Part shown: in pieces, positions 46,725-57,204 of the stretch
Layout: the number at the start of each line of letters is the position of its first letter
Numbering within the stretch: the first letter of the stretch is position 1
Origin: Salvelinus alpinus
Lineage: Eukaryota > Chordata > Actinopteri > Salmoniformes > Salmonidae
Assembly: GCF_045679555.1 (NCBI RefSeq)
Contig: NC_092092.1
Coordinates: 22,310,969-22,374,968, forward strand
Length of the DNA: 64,000 bases
Reading direction: 5' to 3'
Notes under the pieces: model-generated
What the model saw: the letters and a program-made list of their open reading frames with translations, nothing else
Told to the model about the DNA's origin: nothing
Database searches by the model: none
Made by a program: the position numbers and the translations under genes

Positions 46725-48116
46725 CCTCTCTAGGGTACGTGAGACGGTAGCGTCCCACCTCTTCAACAGCCAGTGAAACTGCAGGGCGCCAAATTCAAAA
46801 CAGAAATCCCATAATTAAAATTCCTCAAACATACACGTATTTTACACCATTTTAAAGATACACTTGTTGTAAACCCAGCCACAGTGTCCGATTTCAAATA
46901 GGCTTTACGACCAAAGCAAACCAAACGATTATGTTAGGTGAGTGCCTATTCACAGAATAACACAGCCATTTTTTCAGCCAAAGAGAGGAGTCACAAAAAG
47001 CAGAAATATATAGATCGAATTAATCACTAACCTTTGATGATCTTCATCAGATGACACTCATAGGACTTCATGTTACACAATACATGTATGTTTTGTTCGG
47101 TAAAGTTCATATTTATAACCAAAAATCTGAGTTTACATTGGCTCGTTATGTTCAGTAATTCCAAAACATCCGGTGATTTTGCAGAGAGCCACATTAATTT
47201 ACAGAAATAGTCATCATAAATGTTGATGAAAATACAAGTGTTATACATTGAATTTTAGATCCATTTCTCCTTAATGCAACCGCTGTGTCAGATTTCAGAA
47301 AAGCTTTACGGAAAAAGCAAACCATGCAATAATCTGAGTACGGCGCTCAGACGACAAATCAACCCAAAGACATATCCGCCATGTTGGAGTCAACAGAAGT
47401 CAGAAATAGCATTATAAATATTCACTTACCTTTGATCTTCATCAGAATGCACTCCCAGGAATCCCAGTTCCACAATAAATGTTTGTTTTGTTCGATAATG
47501 TCCATCATTTATGTGCAAATTCCTCCGTGTTCAGTACACAATCTAAACTCACGACGCGCGGGCAGGTCCAGGCAAAAGTTCAGACAAAGTCATATTCAAG
47601 TCCGTAGAAACATGTCGAACTAGGTATAGAATCAATCTTTAGGATGTTTTTAACATAAATCTTCAATAATGTTCCAACCGGAGAATTCCTTTGTCTTCAG
47701 AAATGCGATTGAACAAAGCTCGTTCTCACGTGAACGCGCATGGTCAGCTTATGTTCAGCTCATGGCAGACCTTACTCAATCCCCTCTCATTCGCCCCCAC
47801 TTCACAGTAGAAGCATCAAACAAGGATGTGCAACATGACCTCATTTCCACTGTATCTTGGATAAGCAAAGAGTTGAAAAACTAAAACCTCAGATTTCCCA
47901 CTTCCTGGTTGGATTTTGTCTCTGGTTTTTGCCTGCCATATGAGTTCTGTAATACTCACAGACATCTTTCAGACAGTTTTAGAAACTTCTGAGTGTTTTC
48001 TATCCAAATCTACTAATAATATGCATATCCTAGCATCTGGGCCTGAGTAGCAGACAGTTTACTCTGGGCACGCTTTTCATCCGGACGTGAAATTACTGGC
48101 CCCTACCCAAAATAAG
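46725..48116. mobile_element. TTAA-flanked element copy 3, complete
   Basis: Intact TTAA on both sides (46721-46724, 48117-48120). Starts CCTCTCTAGGGTACG with a decayed hairpin (GAGACGGTAGCGTCCCACCTC) and ends CCCTACCCAAAATAAG. Internal words CAGACAGTTTTAGAAAC and AATAATATGCATATCCTAG are shared with copies 1 and 2. Segments near 46990-47090 and 47390-47490 look alike (ACCTTTGAT, CTTCATCAGA, CAATACATGTATGTTTTG), so it also has internal duplication. No transposase. Confidence 0.75.
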
Positions 48117-48120
48117 TTAA

Positions 48121-48545
48121 CAGGAAGCCAGTGTAGGGAGGCTAGCACTGGAGTAATATGATCAATTTTATTGGGTTCTAGTCAGGATTCTAGCAGCCGT
48201 ATTTAGCACTAACTGAAGTTTATTTAGTGCTTTAGCCGGAAAGTAGACATTGCAGTAGTCTAACCTAGAAGTAACAAAAGCGTGGATACATTTTTCTGCA
48301 TTTTTGGACAGAAAGTTTCTGATTTTTGCAATGTTACGTAGATGGAAAAAAGCTGTCCTTGAAACAGTCTTGATATGTTCGTCAAAAGAGATCAGGGTCC
48401 AGAGTAACGCCGAGGTCCTTCACAGTTTTATTTGAGACGACTGTACAACCATCAAGATTAATTGTTAGATTCAACAGAAGATCTCTTTGTTTCTTGGGAC
48501 CTAGAAAAAGCATCTCTGTTTTGTCCGAGTTTATAAAAGTAGAAA
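48121..48545 (-). mobile_element. LINE-C fragment (polymerase C-terminus)
   Basis: The minus strand reads DKTEMLFLGPKKQRDLL, INLDGCTVVSNKTVKDL, GVTLDPDLFDEHIKTVSR and KCIHAFVTSRLDYCN, the region after the catalytic box of an L2-type LINE. It differs in sequence from LINE-A, B and D. It joins a Tc1 piece at its 5' side. Confidence 0.75.
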
Positions 48546-48552
48546 GTAGAAA

Positions 48553-49139
48553 TCCATTATGTGGATATATTGAAGCAACATCTCAAGACATCAGTCATGA
48601 AGTTAGAGGTTGGTCGCAAATGGGTCTTCCAAATGGACAATGACCCCAAGCATACTTCCAAATCTGTGGCAAAATGGTTTAAGGACAACAAAGGCCATCA
48701 CAAAGCCCTGACCTCAATCCCATAGCAAATTTGTGGGCAGAACTGAAAAAGCGTGTGCGAGCAAGGAGGCCTCCAAACATGACTCAGTTACACCAGCTGT
48801 CGGGAGGAATGGGCCAAAATTCACCCAACTTATTGTAGGAAGCTTGTGGAAGGCTATCTGAAACATTTGACCCAAATTAGACAATTTAAAGGCAATGCTA
48901 CCGAATACTAATTGAGTGTATGTAAACTTCGGACCCTCTGGGAATGTGATGAAAGAAATAAAAGCTGAAATAAATCATTCTCTCTACTATTATTCTGACA
49001 TTTCACATTCTTAAAATAAAGTGGTGATCTTAACTGACCTAAAACAGGGAATTTTTACTTGGATTAAATGTCAGGAATTGTGAAAAACTGAGTTGAAATG
49101 TATTTGGCTAAGGTGTATGTAAACTTCCGACTTCAACTG
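48553..49139 (+). mobile_element. Sleeping-Beauty-like Tc1, right half
   Basis: Encodes the last part of the transposase (KLGRKWVFQMDNDPKHTSK-type text at 48600-48660, then [15 protein letters not shown]). The end CTTCCGACTTCAACTG is followed by TA at 49140. The left half is missing. Confidence 0.85.
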
Positions 49140-49252
49140 TATGTATTACCAACTCCAAGTTCATACATCATTGAAAATGTGTCTATGAATAAGTAAGAAT
49201 AAAAAAAGTTAATTTAACTTCTTAGATTTGGTGACATTTATACATCTTAGTA
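49140..49252. other. Spacer within the 12.9-kb insertion
   Basis: AT-rich, nothing recognised. Confidence 0.3.
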
Positions 49253-49554
49253 CCTTATCAATTTATGATTTGTATCAATGTGGACGAGAGACAGGGGAAC
49301 AGGAACAGAGTATTTTTGCCGAGCAATGCAAAGAAGCTGGATCATTCTGGCAATGATACCAGCATCATCTACACGCTGCTAAGACACCCTAACTCTTTGC
49401 ATTGTACACGATGGCCCATTGCTCTGAGACTTCCTTTGACCATTCTAAAGCCCGCATTGGAAATCCTTGCCTTCATGGCCCTGACTTTCTGGTCGAACTC
49501 TTCATCTGACATATCAGAATAGCATTCCCTGACAGACATATTGTGTTCTTTCAT
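49253..49554 (-). pseudogene. Integrase-core (rve-type DDE) protein fossil
   Basis: Minus strand: MSVRECYSDMSDEEFDQKV, SNAGFRMVKGSLRAMGHRV, then after one frameshift ARMIQLLCIARQKYSVPV and LSLVHIDTNHKLIR. These words match a fish integrase-core family (YSDISD, GYRM, HIDTNHKLI) and HID holds the first catalytic Asp. The piece ends at a stop after HKLIR and begins after a pyrimidine-rich stretch that could be a splice acceptor. The remaining catalytic part is not seen. Confidence 0.65.
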
Positions 49555-49767
49555 CCTTCAGTAAAAAAAGCTAACCGTTACACTGTCATGAAATATGATT
49601 ATATATCGACTATGAAACAAATAGGACATGGCCTGCTTATGAGTTGCCATGAAAGAAAGTTAATTAAACTGAAAACGGCGAGAACAGGCGTTCATAGCTA
49701 AATGCTTTTGGTTAGCTTGAGAATAATAATTGCATGATTTATCATTCTACGGTATGTATTTAATATA

Positions 49768-50192
49768 CAGTAATCCCTCGTTTATCGCGGGGGTTACGTT
49801 CCGAAAATGACCCGCGATAAGTGAAATCCGCGAAATAGAAAACTTTTTTTTTTTTTACAATTAGCAACTATTACATGTATACAAATACAGTGACTCACGT
49901 GTAGGCCGTTTCGTCGACATTATGGGTTTAGGAGATGTTCGAAATTACAAGATAATTTGGCCAACTTAATGTAAATTTGCCAAGCTGTTTTATGTACGTA
50001 CACATAACTGCACGAGACGACAAAATGATAGCACAATTCGTAGCATGTTTTGATACAAGAAGCGGGAGTGAGTTTTTAGCGAATCAGAATGCAGAGCACA
50101 ATGCACCAAAAAAAAAAAAAAAATGCATTATGAAAATCCGCGAAATAGCGAATCCGCGATAAGTGAACCGCGAAGTGGCGAGGGATCACTGT
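49768..50192. mobile_element. TA-flanked MITE with long inverted repeats
   Basis: Starts CAGTAATCCCTCGTTTATCG and ends GTGGCGAGGGATCACTG, inverse copies, with TA on both sides (49766-49767, 50193-50194). The subterminal CGCGATAAGTGAAATCCGCG recurs inverted at 50140-50172. 425 bp, non-coding. TA target and CAG ends fit a pogo/Tigger-like Tc1/mariner MITE. Confidence 0.8.
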
Positions 50193-50194
50193 AG

Positions 50195-51284
50195 TAGAAT
50201 GTTATGAACCGACACTGAATCGTAGGAGCTATGTGAAAGTTGGACGGAAGAATGCCCAGTGCTGGTTACCTGAGATGCCATCATCTCACAGTCCTTTGTA
50301 GGTGTCCACTATGACTTCCTTTGAATTGGAAAAAAGTTGCTTTCAGAACAGTTATTGACAAAAGTTTTGCTCTCGACAAAAATACACAAATGTACCTCCA
50401 TAGCGTATAACAATTTGCCTGTGAATAACCAGACCTTCATACAAACTTGCTCTGCAAAATTCTTGACGCACACCTGAAGGTGCTGCCATATCCTGCCAGC
50501 ACGCTCACAAGCGAGCCACTCAGGCGCAGAATGACACGTGGAAGAGGGCGAGGAACGAGATGGGAGTAACAACAATTTGTTGGGAAGGGGAGCTAATAGC
50601 TGAACAATGGACTATTCAACCTTTTACTAAAGAATAGTCTAATAGCCGAGCTAGGTGTGAACCCCACCTATCACAGACCAGATTTGCCCTAACGACCAAG
50701 GGATAGCTTGCTACTCAATGTAATAAAGTAATGACTTTTCAAATAAGTTACCTTACACGTTATGTTGGCTGACAATTTGTTAGCTACGCTGTCCTTATGA
50801 ACCACATAGCATATCATTACAGCAGTATGTACCGGTATGTTAGCTAGCTACCTAACGTTAGTAATTATACAACAAACTTGCCAGTATATTAACTATAGGC
50901 TAACTACCCAACGTTTATTGACTTGATTATTCCCGTCATTCTTAGCGTGGTTAAATGGTATAGTCGTTGTGCGTTGTCAATGGCCATTCGGGTGCTTTTG
51001 TAAATTTGCTCCTACTCTCTGAGTGTACCAGAGTGCAGAATAATGCATTTACGAGCGCTCAACACCCGTTGAATATGGCCGGTGCCAGTAAACCTCGGCA
51101 AAAAAGCGTAATTAAATTGTTTCCAGCAGTCACCAACGCTCTGGTTAACACGGAAACTGCCTAACCAGCTCTGCTAGGGCGAGTAAAATGGTTAGTGGAC
51201 TCATTTGTGTCTGGAAGTAGCTAGCAAGCTAGCCAACGTTAGCTTGGGTACTTGACTGCCGTTGTAATAAGAATGTGTTCTTAA
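50195..51284. other. Internal sequence of the 12.9-kb insertion, right part
   Basis: Resembles a large salmonid repeat (words GGTGTGAACCCCACCTATCAC, CCCGTTGAATATGGCCGGTG, GCTAGCAAGCTAGCCAACG). Minus frame 50309-50575 and plus frame 50967-51164 have no motif I recognise. Probably part of the body of the transposon family. Confidence 0.4.
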
Positions 51285-51829
51285 CTGATTCCATATGTGT
51301 TATTTCATAGTTTTGATGTCTTCACTATTATAGAACGCTAAAATCAACCCTACTCCTCAGCCCGTACGTCTAGTGTGCGCTCCGAGAGCGAAACGGTCTG
51401 AATTTACAAACTTACAATCTGACAATACTCTGAATTTATGAGCGCAGGCACTCCAGATTGAATTGAAGAACACACCCAAAGTCGAAAAATGTCTAACTAG
51501 TGATTTGTTATGCTAACTAGCTAGCAAGAAGTTGCATACAGTAGCAACAGCATCAACTTCTGGTAGAGAAGGCAAAGAGCTAGTACGCTCAACTGAAAGA
51601 TCTGTTACCCTACAATTAGGGTTTGGAAATGTTATGCCCCTTAGATATTAATTTAGAATCCTCCAATCGACTTATGCTGTAGCCTACTCCCGACCGTCAC
51701 GTTGTACAGCGCCATATTTGTACACACCTACTCATTCCAGGATTTTTCTTAATTTTTACTATTTTCTACATTGTAGAATAATAGTGAAGACATCAAAACT
51801 ATGAAATAACACATATGGAATCAGTTAAC
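51285..51829. repeat. Inverted pair of Tc1 end fragments
   Basis: TTCCATATGTGTTATTTCAT at 51286 and its inverse ATGAAATAACACATATGGAA at 51809 bound about 45-bp arms (51286-51333, 51782-51828). The arms match the inner end of the Tc1 at 60148 (ACTATGAAATAACACACATG). Host-element sequence lies between them. Confidence 0.75.
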
Positions 51830-51862
51830 ACATTCCTATTGACAAGGACAGCCTACTCCTTC

Positions 51863-51905
51863 CTCTCCGTCGGGGAATTGAACCCCGGTGTCCCGCGTGC
51901 CCTCC
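51863..51905 (-). pseudogene. 3' half of a tRNA-Asp-like gene
   Basis: The minus strand reads CACGCGGGACACCGGGGTTC then AATTCCCCGACGGAGAG. This matches the anticodon-stem 3' side, variable loop and T arm of eukaryotic tRNA-Asp. The acceptor, D arm and anticodon side are absent, so it is not a gene. Confidence 0.65.
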
Positions 51906-51956
51906 CCGTCTCTGGTAATGCCAATATGGAAGACTATCGAATGCTTCTCAAAGTTG

Positions 51957-51971
51957 CCCTCTGGTGGTCAA
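51957..51971 (-). promoter_or_regulatory. CTCF-like core motif near the end of the 12.9-kb insertion
   Basis: The minus strand reads CCACCAGAGGGCA, which fits CCASYAGRKGGCR at each base. Occupancy is unknown. Confidence 0.35.
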
Positions 51972-52075
51972 ACTAATACTAACTTGCATTAACAGAAAAA
52001 AATGGCTGACAATTAAATAACGTGCCACAGAATGCACCGCAGTATGACACAACTTTTAAATGAGGAACCACTGTA

Positions 52076-52430
52076 CGGTCACTGTGGGGACGACATCGTC
52101 GATGCACTTATTGATAAAGCCAATGACTGAGGTGGTATACTCCTCAATGCCATTGGATGAATCACGGAACATATTCCAGTCTGTGCTAGCAAAACAGTCC
52201 TGTAGTGTAGCATCCGGGTCATCTGACCACTTCTTTATTGAGCGTGTCACTGGTACTTCCTGCGTTAGGTTTTGTTTGTAAGCAGGTATCAGGAGGATAG
52301 AATTTTGGTCAGATTTGCTAAATGGAGGGCGGGAGAGCTTTGTATGCATCACTGTGTGTGGAGTGAAGGTCTAGAGTTCCCCCCCCCCCCCTTTTTTCCC
52401 CCTGGTTGCACATATGACAGTTAAGCAGCC
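52076..52430 (-). mobile_element. LINE-D copy 1, segment 3
   Basis: Minus strand: WNMFRDSSNGIEEYTTSVIG, INKCIDDVVPTVTV and SRPPFSKSDQNSILLIPAYK. It continues exactly from 39133 by comparison with LINE-D2 at 45200-45450 (DWDMFRIASNNNIDAYADSV, SKCIGDVVPTATI). A C-run at 52379-52391 lies within its far end. Confidence 0.85.
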
Positions 52431-53333
52431 CCATGGCACTGGAGTGTCTCTGCTACTGAGTAGAACATGTTCTAAGTAAACTTTGTGTGTTTGTGTATCT
52501 GCAATAGGAGGATACTTCTGGGAGAGACTATAAACACCACAGTAATGTTGGTTGGATGACGCAATTGTTTTGGCGTTCTACTTTAAAAAAAAAACTTGCA
52601 GTATCTACTATAGAATAATTTCCAGGGGTTGCCTTACTATTGTCATGCCCTCTCACATAATTCCTCCAGCATGCATTTCCAGGTCTCTTTTCCTTAACTT
52701 ACCTTTATCTATATAGCTCTATGTCCACTTACTTATTTGTATATAATGTATGTGAACTCTGTAAACTCCTGTCTGTATTCTGTCTCTAAATGTTGTCCTT
52801 CACGAGCAGCACCATAGCACCATATCACCAAGTACAATTCAGAGAGTGTAAATGTCCTTGGTGAATGAAGGTGACTCTGATCTTCAGATTATGGTGGTTG
52901 TTGAGTGATGAGGCTGCTCCTGTCTTAGTACAGCAATGCTCCGAAGATACTATAGTGGCTAACACTGTGGTCCACTTCTCCCCCACGGCTCATTTTGGTT
53001 AGGCTGAGTCACTTCTGTGAAGATGAAGAGCTTCATCTATAATTGAAGTGAACTCTGCCTGTGTAGTCATTGCGCAGATGGGCCGGTCTGTTGTGTAGAA
53101 TCCATGCATACAGTAGCATTTTTAATCTAAAAGATGACAAAGGGTAGATTAAGTATTAGGCAACATTTTACATCCGCAAAACTGCCCTTGAGCTCGGCAA
53201 AAAATCTTGAATACTCACAATAAGTAGGAATTATAATTTCTCATGGTAAAATATAAAACATTTTCTTGTATGATGAAAAAATGTGCTTAGAAGTGACCTT
53301 CTCTCTCTGTGTGGATCCTGTTCCTGGCATCAG
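52431..53333 (+). other. DESI2 intron 3, end
   Basis: Unique sequence with no repeat recognised. Ends in CTGTTCCTGGCATCAG, the exon 4 acceptor. Confidence 0.5.
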
Positions 53334-53475
53334 AGAGGCCATTGTTCTGGGCAGCACAGACTTCACAGAGGAGGATGTGGAGCGCATCATGGAGGAGCTG
53401 GGGAAAGAGTACAAGGGAAATGCCTACCACCTCATGCACAAGAACTGTAACCACTTCTCCTCAGCTCTGTCGGAG
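53334..53475 (+). CDS. desi2: DESI2 coding exon 4
   Basis: Completes Lys69 and encodes [33 protein letters not shown] and [11 protein letters not shown] with catalytic Cys107. Ends in phase 0 at GTAAGG. Confidence 0.95.
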
Positions 53476-56213
53476 GTAAGGTATACTCTGAACATACCCA
53501 CTCTCTCTTGCTCCCTCTCTCACCCACTCACGTACATATATTATTTATGCCCAAGCTCTCCTTAAGGAAAGACATAGGCCTATATCCCTGTGTTGTCCAG
53601 GGTGCGTCACAGTGGTCCACATAAGACAAGCATCCCCCCCCCCAGCTCTTCTCTTGTCACCAGGGCTGGGCTAGAACATTCTAGGTCAGTGTGCCTGGAT
53701 GTAGTGCCACTTTTCCCTGACGTTGAACCTGCCAGGTGCCAGGTCCAGCCTAGCACAGTCTCACAAAGAGCAGAGAAGGAGAATACCTCACCTCCCACGG
53801 GCCAGACGACAAATATCTCAACCTGTGTTAGTTCAGTGCATTGAGTAGAAGCCAAGCAATATGAGTTTATAAGTAGTGTTAGAGCAGATTGGTGGAGCGG
53901 GTGAATAATGAGTATGATTACACCCAGCATCTGTGTGGCAGACAGGGATTAGAGAGCTCTGCTACAAGCCCAGACACACTGCCCCAGCTGCCAGGCCTGT
54001 CATACATCATTGACAGAAACTCCTCCTGACTCATACACCTACATATGCAAATACAACACACACACACCTACTAGCAAACACCTACAGACACACTCATTCT
54101 CACACACATGCATGCTCACACAATGCATAGGTTCTTAATTAATACCGCTACAAGGTTACCCCTGGAGACGGGGCCTCTTCCCTTCTCTGGGCTTTGGCCT
54201 CATGCTTACTAAAGTAACATCCTCCTTGGAAGAGAAATTAAGCTTACCATAACATTTGCTCTGCTCTATTTTACAATGTGACTGAATAGAATTCCTTGCA
54301 TAGTTAAATGTTTTCTTTTTTCTACTGTATTATTGACTGTATGTTTTAATGTTGATGTCTCTGACACTGATGATGTCTCTGACACTGATGATGTCTCTGA
54401 CACTGATGATGTCTCTGACACTGATGATGTCTCTGCATTTGAAAGGCAAAGGCAGTGGGCCTGATGACACTCTGGATAAGAACATATTTACAGTGAAACC
54501 AGCTCCTCTTCCTCCTCCCCCTGAAGTGTAGAAACACTCATTTACCTCATTGTCTTGTTAACACTTCTACAACCACACACGTCTAGTATGACAATGTATG
54601 GCTATATTGTGTAGACTGAGTCAGAGTGTTGTTTCTAGTCATTTATGATTCCCCCCCCCAAGAAATTCTGTGTTTAATATAAGCAAATCATTATTCAAGA
54701 TGTATCTATGCATAGCCTAGATATGTACACTTGTTGTAGAGTCCTCTCCCTATTGGATGATAGAATTGTTCAGGAATAGAATGGGAATGTCCTCCCCCGG
54801 TCTGCCTCAGGCATGCAGCGCTTCTCTCCCTTCCTTGTTGTGTGGGAAGTATCTGTTTGACAGTTTCATTTTCTGCCAGCCTGATTTGCTCCTGGGATTA
54901 TGCACGTTTGCTCCGCAGTGAAGGAATCTGTGAGAGAGAACTTGGAATGGGATTAGCTCTGCAAAGTCCACCACAGATCCCCATCTCTAGATCCCCATCT
55001 CAGATCCCCATCTCTATCCCCATCTTTATTTCAGACCTGTAAGGTTTCTGTACTGAAATCCTACATCCAGAACGGCAGCCTGTAATTGTGTTTTTCTCTA
55101 TGTGGTCTATTTTAGGTGATATTTTGCAGAAATGAAGATACTGTTTGGGAGAACACAGCATTCCCACTGAAACGGATTACTCAACCGTGGAGAATCAGTC
55201 CACTGATTGGTGGCCTAGTTCTCATGGGAAGCCTATATAGACGTATGTTTGTCTGTCATTGGTAGCCTACATCAAGCCTCATGAGCTTTGTCTTGCCTTT
55301 TCATGTGAAATGTAGGCAAAGACTAACAATCACATTGTGCATTTGAGAACATGAATGTCACTGCTCACAAGGATGTTAACCCATGCACAATTGAAGCCCA
55401 TCATAGCAGGCTTGTTTGTGTCATTAAGGCTATTTTATAGCTCCATCCCATCAGGCCAGGGCCTCCAGAATGAGGCAGTGGGAATGATTATCCTCCTTCT
55501 CTTCTCTGCCTCAGTGCTGCTGCTGTTATCACACTTGGCTAGTTTTTCACAGCCAGAGGCGTTTCCCATCCAAGACTGGGTTTTTCCAAAATGGAATAAT
55601 TCAATTTGATGTCAGGAGGACTAAAGATAAAATCTACAGCTAATACCGCTTTGAAAGAAAGGGCCATTTGTGTTTCTCTGCATTTACTGGGTCAGTTGTT
55701 TGGTGTTCGCTTTGGACCACAAGGTTTGAAAAGATTGGTTTTATGGTTGCACTATTTTCACAGGAAATATATTTTTATTCTGATGTGAGAAATTCTAAGA
55801 ATGTCATAGGTGTTAGAGAAGTGATAGGGGACAGATAACAATTCACATAGATGTCTTTGTCAGAGTCTCGAACAGAAGTAAACTCTTCCATTCACTGGGG
55901 TGATAAAAGGAAAGGTCCTGGCTAGTGTCCATTAATGAAGTCATTACATTGTAATGATGTCCGTACTTAGCAAGACGATACAGACACACTATTTTCACAT
56001 TGAAATAGCACCCAGTCCATCAGATGAATAAGGGTCCAATTGAATACAGTCTAGTGCAGTTCATTCTAATACCTCAAGGACCATTAGCTCTATCCTGCTT
56101 AGCAGGGCCAAATGCCTTACCGCTACAGTGTCATCAGATCCATTTCCAGTAAGGCCTAGCACTCTAGTATCAGTGCTGCATGTCTCACTGTTCTCTTCCT
56201 GTCTATCCATCAG
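53476..56213 (+). other. DESI2 intron 4
   Basis: 2.7 kb without transposons that I recognise. It contains an 18-bp minisatellite (54353-54434), a CA-rich stretch (54040-54120) and an ATCCCCATCTC repeat (54975-55025). Confidence 0.5.
54353..54434 (+). repeat. Minisatellite, 18-bp unit
   Basis: GATGTCTCTGACACTGAT occurs four times perfectly, with a partial fifth. Because the unit is a multiple of three it is open in several frames, which makes spurious ORFs. Confidence 0.9.
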
Positions 56214-56483
56214 ATCCTGTGTGGCAGGGAGATCCCACGCTGGGTGAACCGGCTGGCCTACTTCAGCTCCTGTGTGCCCTTCCTGCAGAGCTGCCTTCCC
56301 AAGGAGTGGCTGACCCCGGCCGCCCTGCAGTCTAGCGTCAGCCAAGAGCTCCAGGGGGAGCTGGAGGAGGCAGAGGACGCCTCCGCCTCTCTGGCCTCCA
56401 TGAGCTCCATGCCTTCCTCCTCCCTCTCCTCTTCTTCTCCCTCCAGGCTGCCCAGAGTTCCCCGACATCAGCCACGCCGATAG
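56214..56483 (+). CDS. desi2: DESI2 coding exon 5, with stop
   Basis: Acceptor TATCCATCAG. Encodes [36 protein letters not shown] and [13 protein letters not shown], then a Ser-rich tail ending [10 protein letters not shown] and TAG at 56481-56483. The tail is about 10 residues longer than in mammals. Confidence 0.95.
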   Translation: MLCGREIPRWVNRLAYFSSCVPFLQSCLPKEWLTPAALQSSVSQELQGELEEAEDASASLASMSSMPSSSLSSSSPSRLPRVPRHQPRR

Positions 56484-57198
56484 GACTAGTCTCAGGGTTC
56501 ACCATCGCCTTCAGTGACAGGCTCCGGCAGGGCCCCCCCACATGGACAGGCTTACTGTACTGTACACCACTCTGCCAATAGACACTACCCCAAACCCTAC
56601 CCACCCCCTACCCACCGTCCCTGCCTACTGCGCTCCTGATGAGACTTGCCATCCACCAGCTGCATTGAAGCCCCGCCTACACTGACTTGACAGGCAGACT
56701 TGAGGTAATGGCTACAGGCTCAGAGTACTGTTGTTTTACATATAGAAAAACAACATTCAGATCATGTTTTGTCATTTCTTCATTTTATTGGCCTTTATTT
56801 TATATACTCAGGACTCAAAAAAATTCTTCTTTTGCTTTTCTGACACTTTAGTCATCACTCTATATAGCATTTTTAATCCTCTTTTGTTTACAATCTGTTT
56901 GTGTGTGTATGTTTTGAGTGTGTTTTACGATTATCGAGAAGCTACCACCTGGGCCAAACTCCTCCACACTTTTCTTACAACACACACAGCTGATGTCTAC
57001 CCCCGTGGCAGCTGTGCCTGAAGATTTTTACTGTACCTGCTCGTTGAGCTCTGCACTGTTTCTCTATAGTTGACCTGTTTCTCTTTGTAAAGCAGCGTAC
57101 TCCTTCTTAACCTAGAATAACTAACTTACTTTAGATGTTTTCCACTGTTTTTAGAGTCTTCTGTGTAACTGAAAAGATTTGTATCCCATTTTAAAGTT

Positions 57199-57204
57199 AT
57201 TAAA
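57199..57204 (+). terminator. DESI2 polyadenylation signal ATTAAA
   Basis: ATTAAA, the common variant hexamer, lies about 720 bases after the stop, in AT-rich DNA followed by TGTTGTTTTAATG. The 3'UTR would be 56484 to about 57225. Confidence 0.6.

Larger units (their letters stand above)
39136..52073. mobile_element. 12.9-kb composite DNA-transposon insertion with 24-bp terminal inverted repeats
   Basis: Left end CAGTGGTTCCTCCTTTAAAC and the inverse of the right end (CAGTGGTTCCTCATTTAAAA) match at 22 of the first 24 bases. TA flanks both sides (39134-39135, 52074-52075). LINE-D copy 1 breaks off on the left and resumes on the right with no gap when compared with LINE-D2 at 45180-45240, so it is one insertion event. 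Inside are nested LINE-D2, a Penelope-like insert, hAT copy 3, TTAA copy 3, Tc1 and LINE-C pieces, a MITE and an integrase fossil. Confidence 0.75.

Noticed and set aside
53266-53565. 99-codon frame beginning [10 protein letters not shown]
   Set aside because: It is DESI2 exon 4 read through both flanking introns; only 53334-53475 is coding.
54346-54537. Open frames rich in repeated SLTLMM / RHHQCQ
   Set aside because: Product of an 18-bp minisatellite, which is open in several frames.
56061-56604. Minus-strand frames over DESI2 exon 5 (135 and 88 codons)
   Set aside because: Antisense shadows of the GC-rich coding exon; no motif and no splice context.
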